Positions 8,749-17,006 of a DNA stretch of 38,588 bases are shown piece after piece. Every line of letters begins with the position of its first letter. The stretch's first letter is position 1. The stretch covers positions 1 through 38,588 of the forward strand of contig CAJUNA010000012.1 of NCBI GenBank assembly GCA_910587645.1. The letters run 5' to 3'. Position numbers and translations under genes: made by a program. The notes below the pieces were generated by a model. The model was not told the DNA's origin, ran no database searches, and was given only the letters and a program-made list of their open reading frames with translations. Origin of the DNA: an uncultured Oscillospiraceae bacterium (GTDB taxonomy: Bacteria; Bacillota; Clostridia; Oscillospirales; Oscillospiraceae).

Positions 8749-9411
8749 TTACAGTTTCACTTCCTGCCGCCGCAGGAGCATCCATTGGAACGCTACATCC
8801 AGTGCAAGCGCGGCCACAGCGGTAAGGGCCAGCCACCAGGGCAGGGTCTCCAGGTGCGCCGCCATCTCCAAGGTCTCCGTTATAACAAGACTGTCAGCGG
8901 CGGCAACGCCCATGAAGCCGACTGCACCGCCCGCGCCGCCGCAGAGGATGATGATGATTACGGTAGCGAGCCATTTCCATTTTGTAAACAGCGTCCCCAG
9001 GATGCTCCCCAGGGAGGACGAAGCCACCAGTATACACAGGATGGTGGGGATGCTCCGCAGACCGGCGGAGGAAACCTCTCCGGGAATCAGCAGCCAGATC
9101 AAGGCGCACAGCGCCAGGGTGACGGAAATAATCAGCGTCCGGTAGTAGTGGAAGCCCAGCAGTACGTTCCGCCGGGTCTCCCCCATGGACAGCAGCAAGG
9201 GGACATAAAGGCTCTGGCTCCCAGTGTTGATTATCAGCATCCCAAAAGTGGCGGCGATGCACAGGTAATAGGGCATGATGGACGCAAACATCCCCAGGTC
9301 AAGTCCCTCCGCGCTGAACAGCGTAATAACCGCCAGCCCGGCCATAAAAGACAGATCCACGGCCATGCTCTCCCAGGTGTAGCGGGTCCAGAATTTCAGG
9401 TTGCGCTTCAT
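8749..9411 (-). CDS. ABC-2 type membrane permease (first)
   Basis: A 220-residue hydrophobic protein with about six transmembrane segments. Its ATG at 9411 overlaps the stop of the ATPase gene in an ATGA arrangement, with GGGGAGGAGG upstream inside the ATPase gene, so translation should be coupled. An upstream in-frame start eight codons earlier is less likely. It carries the loop SMGETRRNV that is shared in form with the next permease. Together they probably form a heterodimeric channel served by the ATPase at 9408-10286. The transported substrate cannot be told from the sequence. Confidence 0.8.
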   Translation of the reverse strand: MKRNLKFWTRYTWESMAVDLSFMAGLAVITLFSAEGLDLGMFASIMPYYLCIAATFGMLIINTGSQSLYVPLLLSMGETRRNVLLGFHYYRTLIISVTLALCALIWLLIPGEVSSAGLRSIPTILCILVASSSLGSILGTLFTKWKWLATVIIIILCGGAGGAVGFMGVAAADSLVITETLEMAAHLETLPWWLALTAVAALALDVAFQWMLLRRQEVKL

Positions 9412-10286
9412 GATTTGCCTTCCTCCTCCCCGCACAGGGCTACAAAGGCCCGTTGGAGGCTTACCGGCTGGACGGACACGTCCCGGGATTCGTCCACCTT
9501 CTGCCCAGGTTTGAGGAACACAGTGACGCCTTTGCTGCGGCCTATGGTTTCGGGATGGTGAACCTCCAGGCCAGAGACGGCGGCGTCTACCTCCTCAGCC
9601 TTGCCGCTGACATGAACCGCGCTGTCTACGAACGCCTGGGTGTCCGTTTCAATGAGAATCCTGCCCTCATGGAGGATGATGACATCTTCCAGCACGTCGG
9701 CGGCTTCCTCAATGATGTGGGTGGAGATGATGAAGGTTCGTCCGGAACTGGAATATTCCTCCAGCAGCAGCTTGTAGAACTGTTCCCGGGCCACCACGTC
9801 CAGCCCCGCCACCGGCTCGTCCAGGAAGGTATAGGCGGCCTTTGAGCACAGGGCCACAATGATCGTGACCATGGAGAGCATCCCTTTGGACAGCTTGCCC
9901 AGCTTCTTTTTGACGTTTAGGTCAAACAATTTTACCAGCCGCTCCTCCAGGGGCTTATCCCAGCCCTCATAGTAGGTGGCAGCGATGCGGAGGTACTCCT
10001 TTGCCTTCATAGCGGCGAGGCCGCTTTCGGCGTTGGCGTTCAGCTCCCTGGAAAAACAGATTTTTTCCAGGCTCTTCCGGTTTTCCCACACCCGCTGGCC
10101 GTCCAGGGTGACGGAGCCGGAGCTGGCGGGGTTCTGGGCGGCCAGGATAGACAGCAGGGTGGTTTTCCCCGCGCCGTTGCGGCCGATAAGGCCGTAAATT
10201 TTTCCCGGCTGGATATCCAAGGTCACTTTGTCCAGCACGTCCTTGCCAGAGTAGGTCTTGACGATATTTTCACAATGCAGGCTCAT
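9408..10286 (-). CDS. ABC transporter ATP-binding protein
   Basis: The nucleotide-binding subunit that powers the two downstream permeases. In 292 residues it has Walker A GRNGAGKTT (about 35-43), a degenerate signature LSKGM in place of LSGGQ, and Walker B TFLDEPVAGLD followed by the switch His in IISTHIIEEAADVLED. It resembles the YtrB/BcrA-type exporters. About 90 C-terminal residues after the ATPase core may be a regulatory extension. The ATG overlaps the GntR gene stop by 4 bases, so expression is coupled to the regulator. Confidence 0.92.
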   Translation of the reverse strand: MSLHCENIVKTYSGKDVLDKVTLDIQPGKIYGLIGRNGAGKTTLLSILAAQNPASSGSVTLDGQRVWENRKSLEKICFSRELNANAESGLAAMKAKEYLRIAATYYEGWDKPLEERLVKLFDLNVKKKLGKLSKGMLSMVTIIVALCSKAAYTFLDEPVAGLDVVAREQFYKLLLEEYSSSGRTFIISTHIIEEAADVLEDVIILHEGRILIETDTQAFVDSAVHVSGKAEEVDAAVSGLEVHHPETIGRSKGVTVFLKPGQKVDESRDVSVQPVSLQRAFVALCGEEEGKS

Positions 10287-10648
10287 ACATTTCTCTCTCC
10301 AATCATAGTAAGAAGTTCTTCCTTGGAAATCCCCAGGCTTTTGGCTTCCGCCAGCAGGGGGGCCACATGGTTTTCGGCAAAGGCGGCTTTCCGCTTTGCC
10401 AGGATTTTTTCCCTTGCGCCGTTGGCGACAAACATGCCGATGCCGCGGCGCTTGTAGAGAATCCCCTCGTCCACCAGCAGCCCTACGCCCTTAGCGGCGG
10501 TAGCGGGGTTGATGGTGTAGAGCTTCGCCAGCTCGTTTGTGCTGGGAACCTGCTCCTCCTCCAGAAGGATTTCCCGGAGGATGTCGGTTTCGATCATTTC
10601 GCTAATTTGTAAGTAGATGGATTTCTGCTCCGTCAATCGCTCATTCAA
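10283..10648 (-). CDS. GntR-family (YtrA subfamily) transcriptional regulator
   Basis: A short 121-residue regulator with an N-terminal winged helix. The pattern IYLQISEMIETDIL, then QVPSTNELAKLYTINPATAAKGVGLLVDEGILYKR, is the GntR DNA-binding domain (about residues 10-75). It is followed by a small helical domain, as in YtrA, with no large ligand domain. It is the first gene of the exporter operon. A perfect 9-4-9 palindrome sits at its promoter (10685-10706), so it very likely represses its own operon until released by a signal. AAAGGAGAGG precedes the ATG. Confidence 0.92.
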   Translation of the reverse strand: MNERLTEQKSIYLQISEMIETDILREILLEEEQVPSTNELAKLYTINPATAAKGVGLLVDEGILYKRRGIGMFVANGAREKILAKRKAAFAENHVAPLLAEAKSLGISKEELLTMIGERNV

Positions 10649-10684
10649 GCAACCCTCTCCTTTCTTTGGTTATGCGGTCAAGTG

Positions 10685-10733
10685 GTTAATTACTTGTGTA
10701 ATTAACTATATACCCGGGAAGATGGTTTGTCAA
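10685..10733 (-). promoter_or_regulatory. Promoter and palindromic operator of the GntR-ABC operon
   Basis: On the minus strand -35 TTGACA (10728-10733), a 17-base spacer and -10 TATAGT (10705-10710). A perfect palindrome GTTAATTAC-N4-GTAATTAAC (10685-10706) overlaps the end of the -10 and covers the start site. This is the classic position for a repressor operator, and the GntR protein encoded just downstream is the obvious ligand. Confidence 0.85.
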
Positions 10734-10770
10734 GGGGGAGGGCAAAATATTTTTCACACTCCCCAGCCCC

Positions 10771-10799
10771 TTGTATTCTTGGGAAAAACCTGTTATACT
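10771..10799 (+). promoter_or_regulatory. Promoter of the M50 protease-scpAB run
   Basis: -35 TTGTAT (10771-10776) and -10 TATACT (10794-10799) with a 17-base spacer, about 55 bases ahead of the protease start. It is divergent from the GntR promoter. Confidence 0.7.
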
Positions 10800-10855
10800 A
10801 TGCCATATGTCCCCGGAATGGGGGAAAATGCTATGAAGAAATCGGAAGAATGCCT

Positions 10856-11500
10856 ATGACAACCTTTTTAAGGCAATTTGATTGGGCGGGGCTGCTGTCC
10901 CTTGTCCAGCGCATTGCAGGCGTGCTGGTGTGCCTGACGGTTCATGAGACCTGCCATGGGCTGGCGGCTTACGCCTTGGGGGATCCGACCGCCAAGCGGA
11001 TGCGGCGGCTGTCCTTTAACCCGTTGCACCATATTGACTGGTTTGGCCTGGCCTCTATGGTAATCTGCGGCTTTGGCTGGGCCAAGCCGGTGCCGGTGGA
11101 TATGCGCTACTTTAAAAAGCCGAAAACTGGTATGGCAGTTACCGCCCTGGCGGGGCCGGTATCAAATTTTCTGCTGGCTTTGGCGCTACTGTTTGGGGCA
11201 TCCCTGCTGGGCCGTTTCGCGCCGTCCAACGGGGTGGTGGTATGGCTCTTTTCCTTCTGTTTAAGCACGGCGGCGTTGAGCGTTGGCCTGGGGCTGTTCA
11301 ACCTCGTTCCGATTCCGCCGCTGGACGGGTCTAAGGTGCTGTTTTCCCTTCTGCCGGAAAGGGCCTATTATACCTTGATGCGCTATGAGCGGTATGGCAT
11401 GGTTGTCCTTCTGCTGCTGGTGTGGCTGGATGTGGGGGGGAAATATCTCTCCAACGCGATTTACGCCGTCTATTTCTGGATAGCCGGGCTATTCTTTTGA
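10856..11500 (+). CDS. Site-2 protease family (M50) membrane metalloprotease
   Basis: An intramembrane zinc protease of 214 residues with several transmembrane segments. The zinc motif HETCH (30-34) lies in the first of these. The third ligand region is PIPPLDGSKVLFSLLP near residue 153, and a GPVSNFLLA segment is typical of the family. No PDZ domain is present, which places it with the compact YwhC-like S2P group usually found beside scpA in Firmicutes. The ATG at 10856 was chosen for its GGAAG 7 bases upstream. A tiny frame encoding MKKSEECL ends across this start. scpA follows 17 bases later. Confidence 0.9.
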   Translation: MTTFLRQFDWAGLLSLVQRIAGVLVCLTVHETCHGLAAYALGDPTAKRMRRLSFNPLHHIDWFGLASMVICGFGWAKPVPVDMRYFKKPKTGMAVTALAGPVSNFLLALALLFGASLLGRFAPSNGVVVWLFSFCLSTAALSVGLGLFNLVPIPPLDGSKVLFSLLPERAYYTLMRYERYGMVVLLLLVWLDVGGKYLSNAIYAVYFWIAGLFF

Positions 11501-11517
11501 GATCAGGAGGTTCACGG

Positions 11518-12294
11518 ATGGATGAACCGGTCTATAAGCTGGAGCAGGTGGTACATAGCCGGGAGGGTATGGAGGATTTCGAGGGTCCGTTGGACTTGAT
11601 CCTGTTCTTGCTGAGCAAAAATAAAATAGAGATACAGGATATCCCTATTGCCTTGATCCTGGAGCAATACCTGGAATACCTGGAGCGGCGGCAGAGGATG
11701 GATCTGGAAGTGGCCAGCGAGTTCGCCGCCATGGCAGCCCAGCTCATGTTCATCAAGACACGGATGCTGCTGTCCATTGAGGATGAGGAAGCTAAGAGTG
11801 AGATGGCGGAGCTGATCCGGTCTTTGGAGGAGCGGCGGAATGGGGAAGCCTATGCCAAAATCAAGAGTGTCACCGCGCTGCTGGAGCCTATGGGGGAGTT
11901 TGGGAACCGAATTTTTCTGCGCACCCCGGAACCAATGGAGCGGGGCAAAGGTTATATTTACAGCCATGACCCCGGCGATCTGACGGACGCTTTGCTGAAG
12001 ATCGCCGGCCGGGAGGAGCGGCGCCAGCCGCCCCCTGCCAGCAGCTTTGAGGAAATTGTCCGCCAAGAGCCGTACCCTGTGGCGGGGAAGGCGGAGGAGG
12101 TGTTCCGGCGCCTAAAACGGGGCATCACCAGTTTCCGCCTGCTCTTCCGCGGCAGCCGCAGCCGCAGCGAGATTGTGGCTACTTTTCTGGCCATTCTGGA
12201 GCTGTGCCGCGCAAGGATTGTTACCCTCTCCGGCGGGGAGCGGGACTGTACCGTCCATACCACGGGGGCAGGGCTTGATTCCTTGCAATTATAG
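11518..12294 (+). CDS. scpA: Segregation and condensation protein A
   Basis: The kleisin subunit of the SMC-ScpAB condensin, which organises and segregates the chromosome. The 258-residue product shows the N-terminal kleisin signature FEGPLDLILFLLSKNKIEI and then the EFAAMAAQLMFIKTRMLL helix. The C-terminal winged-helix region is rich in R/E and contains FLAILELCRARIVTL. The ATG at 11518 has AGGAGG 7 bases upstream. Longer in-frame forms would begin inside the protease gene. scpB follows after 25 bases. Confidence 0.96.
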   Translation: MDEPVYKLEQVVHSREGMEDFEGPLDLILFLLSKNKIEIQDIPIALILEQYLEYLERRQRMDLEVASEFAAMAAQLMFIKTRMLLSIEDEEAKSEMAELIRSLEERRNGEAYAKIKSVTALLEPMGEFGNRIFLRTPEPMERGKGYIYSHDPGDLTDALLKIAGREERRQPPPASSFEEIVRQEPYPVAGKAEEVFRRLKRGITSFRLLFRGSRSRSEIVATFLAILELCRARIVTLSGGERDCTVHTTGAGLDSLQL

Positions 12295-12319
12295 TTCAAT
12301 GATATAGGAGTAGTTTCTT

Positions 12320-12886
12320 TTGGAAAACAAAGAAATGCAAATCGCCGCCGAGGGCATCCTGTTTGCTTCCGGTGAACCAGTCCATATCAGCCGGATCTGT
12401 ATGGCTTTGGAGACAGACCGCCCCCGGGCGGAGGAGGCCCTGCAAAGGCTGGGCGATTATTATGCCTTCGAGCAGCGTGGTATCCGTCTGGTGCGGATGG
12501 AGGACAGCTATCAGCTCTGCTCCGCGCCGGAGTATGCCGGGATCATCCGCCGCGCTTTTGAGATACGAAAAACAGCCAAACTCAGCCAGCCAGCCTTAGA
12601 AGTCCTGGCTGTGGTGGCCTATTACCAGCCCGTCACCCGCGCCCGAGTGGATCAGATCCGGGGGGTGGACAGTGCCTATACCGTGGGCCTGCTGCTGGAC
12701 CGGAAGCTGATCGAGGAGTGCGGACGGTTGCAGGTGGCGGGACGGCCCCGGCTTTACCGCACGACCCAGGCCTTTTTGCGGTCTTTCCATATCGCGGGAC
12801 TGGAGGACTTGCCGCCCCTGCCCGGTGTGGAGGAAGGCGGACAGATGCGCGTGGAGGAAGATGGGGCTGACGGCCTGGAGGAGTAA
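12320..12886 (+). CDS. scpB: Segregation and condensation protein B
   Basis: The partner of ScpA in the SMC complex; it dimerises and clamps the kleisin. The 188-residue product has two winged-helix domains. The diagnostic stretch LSQPALEVLAVVAYYQPVTR lies at about residues 90-109, and IRGVDS and GRLQVAGRPRLYRTT follow. The start is a TTG at 12320 with TAGGAG 9 bases upstream; an ATG five codons on lacks a good ribosome site. The C-terminal tail is acidic. Confidence 0.95.
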   Translation: MENKEMQIAAEGILFASGEPVHISRICMALETDRPRAEEALQRLGDYYAFEQRGIRLVRMEDSYQLCSAPEYAGIIRRAFEIRKTAKLSQPALEVLAVVAYYQPVTRARVDQIRGVDSAYTVGLLLDRKLIEECGRLQVAGRPRLYRTTQAFLRSFHIAGLEDLPPLPGVEEGGQMRVEEDGADGLEE

Positions 12887-12918
12887 CAGCAAGCCGCCGG
12901 AATAGGGGGAGGGCAGCC

Positions 12919-13626
12919 GTGATTGGAAAAATCATCTTATGGATCCTGCTGGGGATTGTGGTTTTGCTGGCGGTTCTCCTGCTCGTTCCGGTGAAGCTGC
13001 GGGGAGCCTACAGGGAGGGGGAACCGTTCCTGTCAGTTCAATACGGCCCCGTTAAGATACCTGTCTTCCCGCCTAAAGAGAAGCCGCCGGAGAAAGAGAA
13101 GCCCCCTAAGAAGGAAAAGCCGGGGGCGGAGAAACCTAAGAAGCCTAAAAAACCCCAAAAACCAAAGGCGAAGATCAATGCGGATCAGATCGTCTACGCG
13201 CTGGAGAAGCTCCCGCCGGTCTTGGGCCGCGCCTTGAAACGGACGGGGAAAAGCATCCATATCCGGCCCTTGCAGATATATGTCCTGGTGGCGGGGAGCG
13301 ACCCCGCGGCCACAGCGGCGCTTTATGGGAAGCTGGAAGCGGCACTGGCTGCCGGGTTTCCTATTTTGGAAAAAAGACTGCACATCCAGGACGCCGATGT
13401 GCGGGTGTATTTGGACTTTACGGAGTGGCAGATGGATCTGATCGTGGATGTGGGGGTATCTTTCCGGCCTTGGAGCTTGGTTTGGATGGCTCTGCGGGCG
13501 GGCGGGAGCCTGCTGAAATGGTTTATTGGATTCCGCCGGCTGGCGTCGCCACCGGCCCCGGGTACAGAAAACACCCCAAAGGAACCGGCGGACGGCAATA
13601 CGAAAAAGGAACATGAGGCTGCCTGA
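12919..13626 (+). CDS. DUF2953 membrane protein (YtfI-like)
   Basis: A 235-residue protein with one N-terminal transmembrane helix (about 4-24). A strongly charged Lys/Pro/Glu linker of about 35 residues follows (about 50-86, repeats of EKPPKKEKP type). The C-terminal region is DUF2953-like, with VLVAGSDPAATAALYGKLEA and VDVGVSFRPWSL. It starts with GTG and has GGGGGAGG upstream. In Bacillus the homologous ytfI is beside ytfJ, as here, which suggests a sporulation or germination role together with YtfJ. The function is not known. The linker may span the envelope or bind wall polymers, which is inference. Confidence 0.85.
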   Translation: MIGKIILWILLGIVVLLAVLLLVPVKLRGAYREGEPFLSVQYGPVKIPVFPPKEKPPEKEKPPKKEKPGAEKPKKPKKPQKPKAKINADQIVYALEKLPPVLGRALKRTGKSIHIRPLQIYVLVAGSDPAATAALYGKLEAALAAGFPILEKRLHIQDADVRVYLDFTEWQMDLIVDVGVSFRPWSLVWMALRAGGSLLKWFIGFRRLASPPAPGTENTPKEPADGNTKKEHEAA

Positions 13627-13654
13627 CCAACCGGCCTATGAAAGGAGATTACAC

Positions 13655-14080
13655 ATGGACAAGAATAATCCTATCAGCGAGATGATGCAGGAGAGCATGG
13701 CAAAGATCCGCGAGCTGGCGGACACCAACACTATCGTTGGCCAGCCCATCCAGACCCCGGATGGCGTAACCCTGATCCCTATTTCCCGCATCCATATGGG
13801 CATGGGGGGCGGAGGCACCATCTTCGGCAAGAAGCGGGAGGTGAACCCGGAGGGCAATATGGGCGCCGGGGTGGGCGTGGGCGTCAGCATCGACCCTATT
13901 GCTTTCCTGGTGGTGAAGGACGGCTTCACACGGGTGATCCCCGTGGCCGCGCCGCCGATGAATACGATAGACCGGGTGGTGGAGATGGCGCCGGATGTGA
14001 TCGACAAGGTCACCGGCTTCATCGAAAAACAGCAGGAGAAAAAAGCCGCTGCCGGTATCCCGCCGGAGGAGGCCTGTTGA
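13655..14080 (+). CDS. ytfJ: GerW-family sporulation protein YtfJ
   Basis: A 141-residue member of the GerW/YtfJ family, known in Bacillus as a spore protein needed for efficient germination of the spore cortex. The start MDKNNPISEMMQESMAKIRELADTN, the phrase TPDGVTLIPISRI, a glycine cluster after HMGMGGGG, and a C-terminal amphipathic helix are typical. The ATG at 13655 has AAAGGAG upstream, while longer in-frame forms overlap the ytfI-like gene. It sits in the order ytfI-ytfJ-D,D-carboxypeptidase, a recurrent Clostridia arrangement. Confidence 0.93.
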   Translation: MDKNNPISEMMQESMAKIRELADTNTIVGQPIQTPDGVTLIPISRIHMGMGGGGTIFGKKREVNPEGNMGAGVGVGVSIDPIAFLVVKDGFTRVIPVAAPPMNTIDRVVEMAPDVIDKVTGFIEKQQEKKAAAGIPPEEAC

Positions 14081-14204
14081 TTTTTATGGCCGTGCTTTAA
14101 CGCGGTTCTCACAAATTTAAGAAATGCTGGAAGCATTTTCGTGATTGCTTCCGTTTTCGCGAGGCATACTATTCCCATCAAGATCACCTGGAGGTGGATG
14201 GGAT

Positions 14205-15353
14205 ATGGATATGCGGAAGCTGGGACAGAGGGCGCTGTGCGGTGTACTGCTGGCGGGGATGCTGGCCGGACGCGCCGCAGCCGCCGGGACTTCCGCCGCG
14301 TCCGCGGCGCTGATCGAGCAGAGCAGCGGACGGGTGCTGTATGAGCAGAACGCGGACGAGGAGCGGCTGATTGCCAGCATTACGAAGATCATGACCGCTG
14401 TGGTGGCGCTGGAGCACGGCGATAAGAACCAGGAATATACCGTTACGGCCCAGGATATGGTGGAGGGCTCCTCTATGTATCTGAAGCCGGGGGACGTTCT
14501 GCGTCTGGAGGAATTGCTGTACGGCCTGATGCTGGTCAGCGGCAACGATGCCGCGCTGGCAGTGGCCCACTGCGTTTCAGGCGGTACGGAGGATTTTGTG
14601 TCCTTGATGAACGAGACTGCCCGGCGGCTGGGGATGGAGCACTCCCACTTTGCCAACCCCAATGGGCTGGACGCCGAAGGGCACTACTCCAGCGCGAGGG
14701 ATATGTCTGTCCTGGCCGCGTACGCTCTGGAAAACCAGGACTTCCGCCGCATCGTTTCTACCGCGTCCATCACCATTGGAGACCGGTATCTGGCCAATCA
14801 CAATAAGCTGCTGCGGCTGTGCGAGGGCTGCATTGGCGTTAAGACCGGCTTTACCAAGGCAGCGGGCCGCACGTTGGTCTCCGCCGCGTCCCGGGATGGT
14901 ATGACGCTGGTTTGCACCACCCTCAACGATGGCGATGACTGGAACGACCACATTGCCCTGCTGAACTATGGTTTTGCCAGCTACCATATGGAGACGGCGG
15001 TGCCGGCGGGCCGGGTGCTGGCATCCGCGCTGGTACGGAATGGGTCGGCAGTCTCGGTGCCTCTGGCGGCGTCGGAGGATCTGTGCTACCCGCTGGCGGA
15101 AGGGGAGTCGCTGAAGATCATTGCCCGTGCGCCCCTGTCCGTTGCCGCTCCAGTGGTGCCGGGGCAGGTGGTGGGGGAGGTCTGCGCCTATCTGGAGGAC
15201 CAGGAGGTGGCAAAGGTGGATCTGGTGGCTGCCGCGCCCTCGGCGGAAAAGGAACAGCCCGCTGCCCCTAAAACCTGGTGGGGATGGGGCAGGAGCGGGG
15301 CTTCCCTCTTCCTCCTGCCGGGAGAGGATGCGGCGGAGGTCGCTTGTTTCTGA
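14205..15353 (+). CDS. Serine-type D-Ala-D-Ala carboxypeptidase (DacF/DacB type)
   Basis: A secreted penicillin-binding protein that trims the terminal D-Ala of peptidoglycan; neighbours suggest a role in sporulation. From the ATG at 14205 (GGAGG 10 bases upstream) the product is 382 residues. It has a signal peptide (about 1-27), then the three peptidase S11 motifs: SITK with catalytic Ser58, SGN (112-114), and KTG (213-215). A PBP5-type C-terminal domain follows (about 285-350). The tail ends in a charged, Gly-rich stretch without a clear membrane anchor, unlike many DacF proteins. An ATG two codons later is an alternative start. Confidence 0.93.
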   Translation: MDMRKLGQRALCGVLLAGMLAGRAAAAGTSAASAALIEQSSGRVLYEQNADEERLIASITKIMTAVVALEHGDKNQEYTVTAQDMVEGSSMYLKPGDVLRLEELLYGLMLVSGNDAALAVAHCVSGGTEDFVSLMNETARRLGMEHSHFANPNGLDAEGHYSSARDMSVLAAYALENQDFRRIVSTASITIGDRYLANHNKLLRLCEGCIGVKTGFTKAAGRTLVSAASRDGMTLVCTTLNDGDDWNDHIALLNYGFASYHMETAVPAGRVLASALVRNGSAVSVPLAASEDLCYPLAEGESLKIIARAPLSVAAPVVPGQVVGEVCAYLEDQEVAKVDLVAAAPSAEKEQPAAPKTWWGWGRSGASLFLLPGEDAAEVACF

Positions 15354-15379
15354 TTTGAATTGCTAGGGGGGGAAGGGTT

Positions 15380-16081
15380 ATGGAGCGCCTGCAAAAGCTG
15401 CTGTCCGCTGCCGGTGTGTGCTCCCGGCGGCGGGCGGAGGAATTCCTGCGGGAGGGAAGGGTATCCGTCAACGGTTTGCCTGCGTCCCTGGGGGACCGGG
15501 CGGATCCGGTGACAGACCGGGTTGCGCTGGACGGCATGCCTGTCGTTTTTCCGGAGGAAAAGCAATATATCATGCTTCACAAGCCGCGGGGCGCTGTTAC
15601 AACCCTCTCTGACGAAAAGGGAAGGCCTACGGTGGCGGAGCTGGTGTCAGACTGCCCAGGGCGGGTGTATCCCGTGGGCCGCCTGGATATGGATTCCGAG
15701 GGGCTGCTGCTGTTGACCAGCGATGGCGGTTTTGCCCAGCGGGTGGCCCATCCCAGCCATGAAATGGAAAAGGAATATCTGGTGACGGTGGCCGGATCGC
15801 TGGAAAACTGCGCGGCCCGGCTGTCGGCTATTACCGCCTTGGAGGATGGCTCTCCCATTGCCCCGGCAAAGGTGTCCGTGGCGGAGCGGAGAGGCGGCAG
15901 ATGGGTTTTGTCTGTCACCATCCGCCAAGGTTTGAACCGCCAGGTGCGCCGGATGTGCGCCCTGGCGGGCCTGCGGGTGGAGCGCCTGGTTCGTGTACGG
16001 GAAGGCCCGCTGCTGCTGGGAAGCCTGCCGGTGGGGAAGTGGAGGCATCTGACCGCCAGGGAGCGGGAGAGCCTGCTCTGA
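15380..16081 (+). CDS. rluB: 23S rRNA pseudouridine synthase of the RsuA/RluB family
   Basis: A 233-residue enzyme with an N-terminal S4 RNA-binding domain (MERLQKLLSAAGVCSRRRAEE to about 48). The catalytic domain has Asp103 in GRLDMDSEGLLLLT and GLNRQVRRMCA near residue 185. It isomerises a uridine in rRNA; RluB (23S position 2605 in E. coli) is the most likely assignment, with RsuA or RluE types as alternatives. The ATG follows a G-rich ribosome site. It lies 26 bases after the carboxypeptidase gene, the same neighbourhood as in Bacillus. Confidence 0.9.
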   Translation: MERLQKLLSAAGVCSRRRAEEFLREGRVSVNGLPASLGDRADPVTDRVALDGMPVVFPEEKQYIMLHKPRGAVTTLSDEKGRPTVAELVSDCPGRVYPVGRLDMDSEGLLLLTSDGGFAQRVAHPSHEMEKEYLVTVAGSLENCAARLSAITALEDGSPIAPAKVSVAERRGGRWVLSVTIRQGLNRQVRRMCALAGLRVERLVRVREGPLLLGSLPVGKWRHLTARERESLL

Positions 16082-16139
16082 GGCCTTGTACCGGCTGGCT
16101 CCGCTTTGTTCGTCCAATACTGCTCCAGGGGAGGCATCC

Positions 16140-17006
16140 ATGAAGAAGGACGTGCTACATACCATCCAGGCGAATATGCCCCGGTTTTCCAAAGGGCAGA
16201 AGCGGATTGCCGCTTATATCCTTTCTGATTATGACAAGGCCGCTTTTATGACCGCCAGCAGGCTGGGGGAGCTGACTGGTGTGAGCGAATCGACGGTGGT
16301 GCGCTTTGCCGCCCTGCTGGACTATGACGGGTATCCTGCCATGCAGAAGGCCTTGCAGGAGATGGTCCGCAGCAAGCTGACCTCCATCCAGCGGATCCAG
16401 ACCTCCAATGACCGGCTGTTCAGCTCCGATGTGGTGGCCTCCGTGCTCCAGATGGATATGGAGAAAATCCGCATCGCTATCGAGGAGGTGAACCGGAGCG
16501 CCTTTTGCGCGGCGGTGGATAAACTGATCGCCGCGCGGCATATTTATATTCTAGGCGTCCGTTCCAGCTCGTTTTTGGCGGGCTACCTGCATTTTTACCT
16601 TCATTTGATTTTTGAAAATGTAACGTTGGTCACCAGTAACAGCGCGGGGGATATCCTGGAGAGCATCCTGCGCATTGACCCTGGCGATGTGCTGGTTGGC
16701 ATCAGCTTCCCGCGCTATTCCAAAGCTACGGTCAAGGGCGTGCAGTTCGCCCACGACCGGGGCGCAGATGTGGTGGCGGTCACTGACAGCGACATTTCGC
16801 CCCTGTATCCGCTGGCTTCCGTTGTGCTGATGGCACGGAGCGATATGATTTCCTTTGTGGATTCCCTGGTCGCTCCCTTCAGCCTGCTCAACGCGCTGAT
16901 TGTGGCTGCGGGGCATCGAAAGGACGCCGATATTGCCCAGATTTTTAACCGTTTGGAGGGGATCTGGGACGAATACGGTGTGTTTGGGTACAGCGATGAA
17001 ACCTGA
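16140..17006 (+). CDS. RpiR/MurR-family transcriptional regulator
   Basis: A 288-residue regulator with an N-terminal helix-turn-helix of the RpiR type (MTASRLGELTGVSESTVVRF, about residues 37-56). A C-terminal SIS domain (about 125-255) contains IYILGVRSSSFLAGY and DVLVGISFPRYSKATV, and normally binds a phosphosugar. The ATG at 16140 has GGGGAGG upstream. It overlaps the next gene by 11 bases, so the two are translated together. No sugar operon is next to it, so its target may be the downstream flavoprotein gene or a distant operon. Confidence 0.92.
   Translation: MKKDVLHTIQANMPRFSKGQKRIAAYILSDYDKAAFMTASRLGELTGVSESTVVRFAALLDYDGYPAMQKALQEMVRSKLTSIQRIQTSNDRLFSSDVVASVLQMDMEKIRIAIEEVNRSAFCAAVDKLIAARHIYILGVRSSSFLAGYLHFYLHLIFENVTLVTSNSAGDILESILRIDPGDVLVGISFPRYSKATVKGVQFAHDRGADVVAVTDSDISPLYPLASVVLMARSDMISFVDSLVAPFSLLNALIVAAGHRKDADIAQIFNRLEGIWDEYGVFGYSDET

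Noticed and set aside
8671..9561. 296-codon plus-strand open frame
   Set aside because: Antisense to the exporter permease genes; Gln/His-rich composition typical of shadows.
15268..15353. Frameshift removing the C-terminal anchor of the D,D-carboxypeptidase
   Set aside because: The other frames do not encode a membrane helix here, so there is no evidence for a lost anchor.
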